Shown piece by piece: positions 1 to 5,241 of a DNA stretch of 5,241 bases. Below the pieces are notes generated by a model. The model made no database searches. It saw nothing but the letters and a program-made list of their open reading frames with translations, and was not told the DNA's origin. Position 1 is the first letter of the stretch. Each line of letters opens with the position of its first letter. Both the position numbers and the translations under genes were made by a program. The DNA comes from an uncultured Alphaproteobacteria bacterium (GTDB lineage Bacteria; Pseudomonadota; Alphaproteobacteria; GCA-2731375). The stretch covers positions 1 to 5,241 of the forward strand of contig CAJWZI010000152.1 in NCBI GenBank assembly GCA_913049615.1, in the 5' to 3' direction.

Positions 1-1
1 G

Positions 2-2488
2 CGCATCGGCATCGTCGGAGCGTCGGGGGCTGGCAAGACCACGATCCAAAGACTATTGCTTCGACTTTATGATCCCGATCAGGGACGTATTCTGATCGGG
101 GGCCAAGATATCCGCCAGCAAACCCTAGCCAGCCTTCGCCGCCATTTTGCCGTGGTGCAACAGGATACCTATCTGTTCTTTGGTTCCGTGGAAGACAATA
201 TCCGATTGGGAAAGCCGGACGCTACCCGGGAAGAAATAGAAGCCGCGGCAGAGGCTGCTAATGCGGCCGAATTCATCGTCCAACTGCCCCAAGGGTACAA
301 AACCATTGTGGGCGAGCGGGGCTTGAAACTATCAGGCGGGCAGCGTCAACGCGTTGCCATTGCCCGCGCTTTGCTACGCGACGCACCGATCTTAGTGTTG
401 GACGAAGCTTTGTCCGCAGTCGATGCAGAGAACGAAGCAGTAATCCAACAGGCCTTGGATCGCTTGATGGTAGGTCGGACCACCTTGATCTTTGCCCATC
501 GGCTCTCCAGCGTCATCGACGCGGACCGTATTCTGGTTCTAGGTGAGGGGAAAATTGCTGAGAGCGGTGGTCACGACGAATTGATGTCATTGGGCGGGAC
601 TTATCATCGCCTCATGGCTGCCCAGGCCGGTTACATTCATCGCGAGGGCCAGAGATTGGAAAGGCGCACTGGCCAGCAAGAACCAAGCGTTATAAAAGAA
701 GTGACGCTGGAGGCCGGGGAGAACGACGCCATACTAAAGGCTCGAGGTCTGGGCTGGGCGGGTGCATTCCGTAATCTCTTAGGCCACGTTACACCGTGGA
801 AAGGCCGATTGAGCCTAACTTTCATATTCGGTGTCAGCCGGGTCATCGCCTACAGCGGCATCGGAATTGTCAGCGCCCTAGCTGTGGCCGCCGTGAAATC
901 AGGCCAGCCCTATGATAATTATTTGTGGATTTTGGCAGCAATGGCACCAATGGCTGGTATTCTGCACTGGCTGGAAAGCTGGATCGCCCACGATATGGCC
1001 TTCCGCCTCCTGGCGGAAATGCGCATCGCCTTATTTGAGAAACTGGATAAGTTGGCTCCCGCCTACTTGTTAGCACGGCGCACCGGCGATTTAGTCTCCG
1101 TCGCTACCCAGGATGTGGAGACAGTTGAATTTTTCTTTGCCCATACCGTGGCCCCAGCCTTTGTTGCCGTGTTAGTGCCAGCCGTGGTTTTGATCACCCT
1201 GGGAGTATTTGGGCCGGAAATAGCCCTGGCTCTGGCACCATTCCTGGCGGTGGTGGGGTTGAGCCCATTCCTTATGCGTGGACGGGTCGATCGTTTGGGT
1301 TCCGCCGCGAGAGAAGCCCTTGGCGAGTTGAACGCGCATGCGGTGGACAGCATTCAAGGCCTAAGCGAAGTTGTAGCTTTTCAAGCCGAGGCGAATAGGG
1401 GAGCCGGGTTCATGGCCTTGGCGAAACGGCAGATCAAGGTTCGGCTGCCGTTTTTCCGGGAGTTGACTATCCAGACTGTCTCCTTAGAACTGGCCACAGG
1501 CCTAGGCGGTTTGGCAGTGGTCGCAGTGGGAGCGAGCCTGGTCAATAACGGTAGCTTGCCCTCACAGTACCTGCCTCTGTTGACCTTGCTTGCCATGGCC
1601 GCGTTTTTACCTATATCCGAGATTGCAAATATTGGCCGGCAACTAGCGGATACCCTGGGCGCCACACGCCGCCTGTACGCGGTGCATGAAGAAGAGATTG
1701 TGGTGCGAGACGGTCCTGGTGTTCCGGCAACGGAACCATCAGGCCTGATATTCCGAGACGTGGAATTCAGCTATGCCGGCACGAAGCTTCCGGCTCTCCA
1801 AGGCATCAGCTTCGACGTGCCTGTGGGAAAATCCCTAGCCCTAGTAGGTCCATCTGGAGCCGGCAAGACGACCATTGCGCATTTGTTCATGCGCTTTTGG
1901 GACCCGGCTAGTGGCGGCATCGAACTAGACGGCCACGACCTGCGCGACTATAGCCTGGACGCAATGCGCCGGCGCATCGCCCTTGTGGCTCAAGATACGT
2001 ATTTATTTAATGACACCTTGCAGGCCAACATCCTAATCGCAAAACCCAGCGCCAGCGCCGGAGAATTAACTCAAGCGATCAAGCGCGCAGCCCTGAACAA
2101 GTTTGTCGAAGGCCTGCCCGATGGCTTAGACACACCTGTAGGCGAGCGCGGAATGCGTCTCTCCGGCGGACAACGCCAACGGGTCGCCATCGCCCGTGCC
2201 TTCCTAAAAGACGCACCGATATTGATCCTTGACGAAGCCACCTCGCATCTGGATGCGGTGAACGAACAATTGGTGCGCAGCGCCCTGGACGATCTAATGG
2301 CAGACCGCACCACTATCATCATCGCTCACCGCCTCTCGACCGTCCGCGACGCTGACCGCATTGTTGTGCTGGAACAAGGCAAGCTCATCGAACAAGGCAC
2401 CCATGACGAACTAACGGCTTTGGGCGGCCTGTACGCCCGCCTTGTTGCCCGCCAAGGATTAGCAGAACGTTCGGATGCGGCGGAATAG
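2..2488 (+). CDS. Fused ABC exporter (ATPase - membrane domain - ATPase), 5' end missing
   Basis: This is the C-terminal 828 residues of an ABC exporter that moves an unknown substrate across the inner membrane using ATP. The frame is open from base 2, so the gene starts before the window. ATPase domain 1 has Walker A GASGAGKTT (17-43), signature LSGGQ (329-343), Walker B ending LVLDEA with catalytic Glu at 404-406, and H-loop His at 497-499. A charged linker (about 650-750) leads to a membrane domain with about six hydrophobic helices (about 815-1640). ATPase domain 2 has Walker A GPSGAGKTT (1847-1873), LSGGQ (2159-2173), catalytic Glu at 2234-2236 and His at 2327-2329. Both ATP sites therefore look competent. 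The membrane domain (RLLAEMR, LAPAYL, RRTGDLVS, AHTVAP) resembles CydC/CydD-type exporters. I infer that a first membrane domain lies upstream, giving a full transporter in one chain. The D-loops vary slightly: SAVD in domain 1 and SHLD in domain 2. The gene ends in TAG. Confidence 0.95.
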   Translation, partial: RIGIVGASGAGKTTIQRLLLRLYDPDQGRILIGGQDIRQQTLASLRRHFAVVQQDTYLFFGSVEDNIRLGKPDATREEIEAAAEAANAAEFIVQLPQGYKTIVGERGLKLSGGQRQRVAIARALLRDAPILVLDEALSAVDAENEAVIQQALDRLMVGRTTLIFAHRLSSVIDADRILVLGEGKIAESGGHDELMSLGGTYHRLMAAQAGYIHREGQRLERRTGQQEPSVIKEVTLEAGENDAILKARGLGWAGAFRNLLGHVTPWKGRLSLTFIFGVSRVIAYSGIGIVSALAVAAVKSGQPYDNYLWILAAMAPMAGILHWLESWIAHDMAFRLLAEMRIALFEKLDKLAPAYLLARRTGDLVSVATQDVETVEFFFAHTVAPAFVAVLVPAVVLITLGVFGPEIALALAPFLAVVGLSPFLMRGRVDRLGSAAREALGELNAHAVDSIQGLSEVVAFQAEANRGAGFMALAKRQIKVRLPFFRELTIQTVSLELATGLGGLAVVAVGASLVNNGSLPSQYLPLLTLLAMAAFLPISEIANIGRQLADTLGATRRLYAVHEEEIVVRDGPGVPATEPSGLIFRDVEFSYAGTKLPALQGISFDVPVGKSLALVGPSGAGKTTIAHLFMRFWDPASGGIELDGHDLRDYSLDAMRRRIALVAQDTYLFNDTLQANILIAKPSASAGELTQAIKRAALNKFVEGLPDGLDTPVGERGMRLSGGQRQRVAIARAFLKDAPILILDEATSHLDAVNEQLVRSALDDLMADRTTIIIAHRLSTVRDADRIVVLEQGKLIEQGTHDELTALGGLYARLVARQGLAERSDAAE
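74..100. repeat. Perfect 9-bp inverted repeat inside the ABC coding region
   Basis: CCCGATCAG (74-82) and CTGATCGGG (92-100) are exact reverse complements separated by 9 bases. They could form a hairpin in the mRNA. The repeat lies within codons for a normal part of ATPase domain 1 just after Walker A (DPDQGRILIGG). No T-tract follows, so it is not a terminator. A repeat of this size is expected roughly by chance in a window this long, so no function is claimed. Confidence 0.3.
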
Positions 2489-2495
2489 GAGTGAT

Positions 2496-2524
2496 TTGAA
2501 CCACGTTCCAGTTGGAGCTATGTT
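2496..2524 (+). promoter_or_regulatory. Weak sigma70-like promoter candidate before the PhyH gene
   Basis: TTGAAC (2496-2501) and TATGTT (2519-2524) are separated by 17 bases and each match 4 of 6 positions of the TTGACA/TATAAT consensus. They sit in the 68-base gap between the exporter and the dioxygenase gene, upstream of the probable ribosome binding site. If real, this would let the downstream genes be transcribed independently of the exporter. Matches of this quality are common by chance, so this is only a candidate. A short hairpin (2505-2509 with 2514-2518, loop AGTT) overlaps the spacer; it has no T-tract and does not look like a terminator. Confidence 0.2.
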
Positions 2525-2543
2525 GAGATCGAGAAAACAGAAC

Positions 2544-2547
2544 AAGG
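2544..2547 (+). promoter_or_regulatory. Probable ribosome binding site of the PhyH gene
   Basis: AAGG lies 9 bases before the ATG at 2557. The match is partial but correctly placed. The reading frame is closed by TGA at 2524-2526 and has no other ATG in between, so the start at 2557 does not depend on this site. Confidence 0.35.
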
Positions 2548-2556
2548 CTCGCCGCA

Positions 2557-3387
2557 ATGACCTTGAATGCGACGCAAGTAGAACAATTCAAAATGAAAGG
2601 CTATGTCTTTCCTTTTGACATTTTAGACGGGAAAGAGTCGGCAGATCTGCGACGACGGCTAGAAGCCTACGAAGCCACCCAGGGCGGCAAGCTAGCACCG
2701 GGTCAACGGGCAAAGTCACATTTAATCTTTAAGTGGCTCGATGATCTAATTCGCGATCCGCGCATACTGGATCCCATCGAGCAGTTGATTGGCCCCAATA
2801 TCCTTTGCTGGAACACTATCTTCTGGATCAAGGATGTTGGCTCGGAAAGTTTTGTTAGCTGGCATCAGGATACCCGCTATTGGGGCCTGTCCAGCCCCGA
2901 CGTGATAACAGCATGGCTGGCACTTTCCCCCGCCAGCGTCGAAAGCGGCTGCATGAGGGTCATGCCCTACACCCATCGGGGCGAAGTCATGCCCCACAAA
3001 GACCGTTATCACAATGACAACATGCTGACCCGCGGGCAGGAAATCGCCGAAGGCATAGATGACAAAAAGGCTGTTTACATGCCGCTGAAAACTGGTCAGG
3101 TATCATTCCACAACTACCGCTTGGCCCATTCCTCAGGACCCAATCGGGCGCCCGACCGGCGGATCGGCATCTCCATGCACTTCATGCCACCCGATACGGA
3201 ACAAATTGTTGGTGAATGGGACAGCGCGGCCCTGGTTAGAGGCGAGGACAAATTCGGAAATTTTGCCCCTACGCCGGTGCCGGCTAAGGATTTCGATCCC
3301 GATGCCATGGCCTTTCATGCCCGCGCGGCCCAAGCTCAGAGCGAGGTGTTGTACCAAGGCGCCACCAACAATACACACAAGCTATAG
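2557..3387 (+). CDS. PhyH-family Fe(II)/2-oxoglutarate dioxygenase
   Basis: This 276-residue cytoplasmic protein belongs to the phytanoyl-CoA dioxygenase (PhyH) family, which typically hydroxylates an unactivated carbon while turning 2-oxoglutarate and O2 into succinate and CO2. The iron-binding facial triad is visible: His103 and Asp105 in WHQD, and His191 in LAHSSGPN. Arg202 follows 11 residues later, as the 2-oxoglutarate-binding Arg does in human PhyH. The 88-residue spacing from proximal to distal His also matches that enzyme (His175-His264). The intact Asp argues against a halogenase, where Gly or Ala takes that place. A segment NMLTRGQEI (155-163) recalls bacterial members of unknown substrate, and I cannot name the substrate here. 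There is no signal peptide. The start is the only ATG after the in-frame stop at 2524. The gene follows the exporter by 68 bases and precedes the deacetylase by 9. Confidence 0.93.
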   Translation: MTLNATQVEQFKMKGYVFPFDILDGKESADLRRRLEAYEATQGGKLAPGQRAKSHLIFKWLDDLIRDPRILDPIEQLIGPNILCWNTIFWIKDVGSESFVSWHQDTRYWGLSSPDVITAWLALSPASVESGCMRVMPYTHRGEVMPHKDRYHNDNMLTRGQEIAEGIDDKKAVYMPLKTGQVSFHNYRLAHSSGPNRAPDRRIGISMHFMPPDTEQIVGEWDSAALVRGEDKFGNFAPTPVPAKDFDPDAMAFHARAAQAQSEVLYQGATNNTHKL

Positions 3388-3396
3388 CGACGATTA

Positions 3397-4251
3397 ATGA
3401 GCAAATGGAACCTGCCCGGCGGCGCCCGGATCGCCCTCTCCATCGTAGTAAACGTGGAGGAAGGTTCTGAAATGAACATCACCGAGGGTGACCGAGGACC
3501 TGAGGTCGTAGACGAACTGGGTGTGGCGCTGCACAAGCCTATTCGCAATTATGCCAACGAAAGCAACTACCTCTACGGTCTGAAGGCCGGTGCCCCGCGC
3601 ATCATGAAACTGTTGCAGGCATTTGGCGTGCGCACCACCTTCACCGCCGCCGCTCAGGCGCTAGAAAAAGCACCGGAACTTACGAAGGCCATAGTTGACG
3701 GTGGACACGAGGTTTGCAGCCATGGGTGGCGGTGGGTCCACCAATTCCATATGGAAGAGGAACAGGAACGGGACTTCATCCACAAAGCGGTCAAATCAAT
3801 CAAGGCAACTACCGGCGATCGCCCCGCTGGTTGGTTATCGCGTTACCTGTTAACCGATAACACCCGCCGACTGTTGGTTGAGCAAGGCTTCACCTATCAT
3901 ATGGACGATTTTTCCGACGACCGGCCATTCTGGGACACCTCTTTCGGCAAAGCCATACTAATCCTGCCCTACGCCTTGGATTCCAACGATATGAAGATGT
4001 GGACAGCACCGTCGCTGACGCCTGCGGACTGGCTACAATACACAATTGACACCTTTGATTGGTTGTATAGAGAGGGAGCCAACGATCCCCAAATGATGTC
4101 GCTCGGTCTGCATTTACGCATTATTGGACGGCCCGGACGCATCGGCTATTTAGAAAAGTTTTTACAATACGTAACCTCCAAGCCCGATGTCTGGATTACA
4201 ACCCGCCAAGCTATTGCAGAGAACTGGGCGGGGCAGTTTCCTCCGCCATGA
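3397..4251 (+). CDS. PuuE-type polysaccharide deacetylase-fold hydrolase
   Basis: This 284-residue protein of the CE4/NodB deacetylase fold resembles the allantoinase PuuE branch and related cytoplasmic proteins labelled polysaccharide deacetylase. Such enzymes hydrolyse C-N bonds (N-acetyl groups or cyclic amides). The NodB motif TFDDG is replaced by NVEEG (19-23). The usual HxxxH pair is reduced to His109 in CSHGWRW, with Trp113 where the second His would be. Family-typical blocks follow: NTRRLLVEQGF (155-165), DDFSDDRPFW (170-179), LPYALDSNDM (190-199) and GLHLRIIGRPGR (237-248). Loss of the second His fits the metal-independent mechanism proposed for PuuE, but no other purine-degradation gene is visible, so allantoin is not a safe substrate call. 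There is no signal peptide, which argues against cell-wall glycans. The start fits the conserved W-x-x-P-x-GARIA beginning. No clear ribosome binding site is seen, so reinitiation after the dioxygenase stop is likely. Confidence 0.9.
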   Translation: MSKWNLPGGARIALSIVVNVEEGSEMNITEGDRGPEVVDELGVALHKPIRNYANESNYLYGLKAGAPRIMKLLQAFGVRTTFTAAAQALEKAPELTKAIVDGGHEVCSHGWRWVHQFHMEEEQERDFIHKAVKSIKATTGDRPAGWLSRYLLTDNTRRLLVEQGFTYHMDDFSDDRPFWDTSFGKAILILPYALDSNDMKMWTAPSLTPADWLQYTIDTFDWLYREGANDPQMMSLGLHLRIIGRPGRIGYLEKFLQYVTSKPDVWITTRQAIAENWAGQFPPP

Positions 4252-4847
4252 TGGCCGACGTCGTCCCCTGTAGCCTGACGGGAGCGCCTTGGGAAGAATT
4301 AACCCGAGCTACCGCCGCCGCGGCGCAAGAGACCGAACCGGAAGCAGCCATAAGAGAAATCGTTCACTGTGCCCTACGGATAACTGGTGATGCCACGGCC
4401 TACGAAAGGCCCGGTGCCTTGAAAACCGGGGAACGGAATTTTCACGTAGCGGGTGTCTTTTTGGTCAGCCCCGATGACACCTCCCATTTTCTGATAGCTG
4501 AGTGGGGCTTTCCTTCTGAACAGCATCGCCTGCATTTTCCTCTCGATACTGGCCATCCCGGTTGGGTCTGGAAAAACCACACAGCTTTGATACTGGAGAA
4601 CACCGACGAGCATGCAGATTTTAAGCAGATCTTAAAAACCGCACGCATGGGCTCGGCGATTTATGCGCCTTTGACATGGGAGGGCCGGTTTCTGGGTCAC
4701 ATGATTTGCGCGGCGCAGGCCCGAAATACATACATATACAATGATCTAGAGCGTCTGCGAGGTTTGGCGGCCACGGCAGCGACAGTCTATATAGCTAAGG
4801 GCGGACTAGCGATGTTAGATCAACTTTGGCGGGAGATGACTGAATGA
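4248..4847 (+). CDS. Stand-alone GAF-domain protein
   Basis: This 199-residue soluble protein is built almost entirely of one GAF domain, a fold that binds small molecules such as cyclic nucleotides, tetrapyrroles or metabolites. After a helical N-terminal segment (about 14-47), the domain runs from about 64 to 182. Recognisable parts are the strand VAGVFLVS (67-74), the turn DTGHPGWVW (100-108), ILENTD (115-120), the segment SAIYAPL (136-142) with GRFLGHMICAAQ (146-157), and a closing helix (about 165-182). No kinase, cyclase, DNA-binding or other output domain is attached. Cysteines are at 8, 41 and 154, which does not suggest the free-methionine-sulfoxide-reductase type of GAF enzyme. The start overlaps the deacetylase stop as ATGA, implying translational coupling; a second ATG follows at once (4251), and either could be used. 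Location within the enzyme operon suggests it senses a pathway compound or assists an enzyme, but that is inference. Confidence 0.82.
   Translation: MMADVVPCSLTGAPWEELTRATAAAAQETEPEAAIREIVHCALRITGDATAYERPGALKTGERNFHVAGVFLVSPDDTSHFLIAEWGFPSEQHRLHFPLDTGHPGWVWKNHTALILENTDEHADFKQILKTARMGSAIYAPLTWEGRFLGHMICAAQARNTYIYNDLERLRGLAATAATVYIAKGGLAMLDQLWREMTE
4831..4836 (+). promoter_or_regulatory. Ribosome binding site of the alpha/beta hydrolase gene
   Basis: GGGAGA lies 7 bases before the ATG at 4844, inside the 3' end of the GAF gene. It supports the ATG at 4844, which overlaps the GAF stop codon as ATGA, as the start of the last gene. Confidence 0.6.
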
Positions 4848-5241
4848 ACCGGGAATATAGTGTTTCGGGTGGTAGTGGCGTAAGTTTGTGGGCAGGGGAA
4901 TGGGGCAATCCGAACGGCCCGCCAATACTCCTCATACATGGTTTCATGCAAAGCCATATGTCCTGGCAAGCGCAACTAAATAGCGATCTGGCGAAAGAGT
5001 TCCGTTTGGTTGCCATCGATAATCGGGGGCACGGGCGTTCCGAAAAGCCCGAGGATGACGCCGCCTATCAGGATGGCCAGAATTGGGCCGACGATATCGC
5101 CGCCGCAATTAAACAACTGAATTTGGACAAACCGGTTCTAGCCGGCTGGTCCTATGGTGGCCTTATCATTCTGGATTATTGCCAGCGTTACGGTTGCGCA
5201 GATGTCGCGGGGATTAATTTCGTCGCAGCGGCGGTACGGCG
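4844..5241 (+). CDS. Alpha/beta hydrolase, 3' end missing
   Basis: The first 132 residues of an alpha/beta-hydrolase-fold enzyme are present; the frame is still open at the right edge. The family hydrolyses esters, amides, thioesters, epoxides or C-C bonds through a Ser (or Asp)-His-Asp triad. Visible parts are the oxyanion-hole motif LLIHGF (29-34), the loop DNRGHGRS (59-66), and the nucleophile elbow GWSYGG (101-106) with Ser103 (codon 5150-5152). Ser as nucleophile argues against epoxide hydrolases and haloalkane dehalogenases, which use Asp. The acid and His of the triad, and the lid that decides specificity, lie beyond the window; typical members have about 260-300 residues. There is no signal peptide. 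The start overlaps the GAF stop by ATGA and has a good ribosome binding site, so this is the fourth gene of the operon. Substrate unknown. Confidence 0.92.
   Translation, partial: MNREYSVSGGSGVSLWAGEWGNPNGPPILLIHGFMQSHMSWQAQLNSDLAKEFRLVAIDNRGHGRSEKPEDDAAYQDGQNWADDIAAAIKQLNLDKPVLAGWSYGGLIILDYCQRYGCADVAGINFVAAAVR

Noticed and set aside
870..1665. Several open frames of 60-96 codons on the minus strand across the membrane-domain region.
   Set aside because: They lie wholly antisense to a well-supported gene, show no family resemblance and have low-complexity, Arg/Pro/Thr-rich translations typical of shadow frames.
380..2220. Similar DNA in the two ATPase domains, for example GACGCACCGAT at both 380-390 and 2210-2220.
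   Set aside because: These are homologous ATPase domains encoding the same conserved motif; the surrounding DNA has diverged, so it is not a recent duplication or mobile repeat.
2505..2518. Small hairpin GTTCC-AGTT-GGAGC after the ABC gene as a possible terminator.
   Set aside because: The stem is only five pairs with one wobble, and no T-run follows.
2372..2548. GAACAAGGC occurs three times: 2372-2380, 2390-2398 and 2540-2548.
   Set aside because: The first two copies encode the repeated EQG of a normal ATPase-domain ending (EQGKLIEQG), and the third is in the gap before the PhyH gene. Spacing is irregular and no operator-like symmetry is seen, so chance plus coding constraint explains it.
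2557..3387. PhyH-like protein as a non-haem iron halogenase.
   Set aside because: Halogenases replace the metal-binding Asp with Gly or Ala; here the motif is His-Gln-Asp.
3206..3397. Plus-strand 63-codon frame overlapping the 3' end of the PhyH gene and reaching the deacetylase start.
   Set aside because: It is out of frame inside a conserved gene, and its translation is rich in Arg, Pro and Met with no recognisable motif.
4248..4847. GAF protein as a free methionine-R-sulfoxide reductase.
   Set aside because: That enzyme needs a cluster of cysteines in the GAF pocket; this protein has only Cys8, Cys41 and Cys154, of which only Cys154 lies within the GAF domain as drawn.
4374..5016. Minus-strand open frames opposite the GAF and hydrolase genes.
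   Set aside because: They are antisense shadows of two genes with clear domain motifs, and they have no supporting start signals.

Overview
The window is a gene-dense, single-strand stretch in which every supported gene reads on the + strand. There is no gene-free stretch longer than 68 bases. By eye the base composition is in the mid-50s percent G+C (not computed). Protein style, tight packing and ATGA overlaps suggest a Gram-negative bacterium, most likely an alphaproteobacterium or a related uncultured environmental (possibly marine) lineage. That taxonomic call is an inference from family resemblance; nothing in the window fixes it. No rRNA, tRNA, CRISPR array, insertion sequence, attachment site or origin was seen.

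Layout. (1) Bases 2-2488 hold the 3' part of a large ABC exporter gene, cut by the left edge inside its first ATPase domain. The order is ATPase domain 1, linker, six-helix membrane domain, ATPase domain 2. The missing 5' part probably holds another membrane domain. (2) Bases 2489-2556 are the only real intergenic gap. It has no terminator and holds a weak promoter-like pair of hexamers. (3) Bases 2557-3387 encode a phytanoyl-CoA dioxygenase (PhyH) family Fe(II)/2-oxoglutarate oxygenase with its metal and co-substrate residues intact. (4) Bases 3397-4251 encode a carbohydrate-esterase-4 fold deacetylase of the allantoinase PuuE type, with a non-canonical metal site. (5) Bases 4248-4847 encode a stand-alone GAF-domain protein. 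(6) Bases 4844 to the right edge encode the N-terminal half of an alpha/beta hydrolase.

Genes 3-6 are almost certainly one operon: the gaps are 9 bases, then two 4-base ATGA overlaps. The ABC gene may be cotranscribed with them. Read together, an oxygenase, a C-N or N-acyl hydrolase of the CE4 fold, a possible small-molecule sensor and an ester/amide/C-C hydrolase look like a small-molecule modification or degradation route, with an exporter upstream. Each family is recognisable, but the substrate and pathway are not. The combination, especially the GAF protein embedded among enzymes, is the part most worth a second look.
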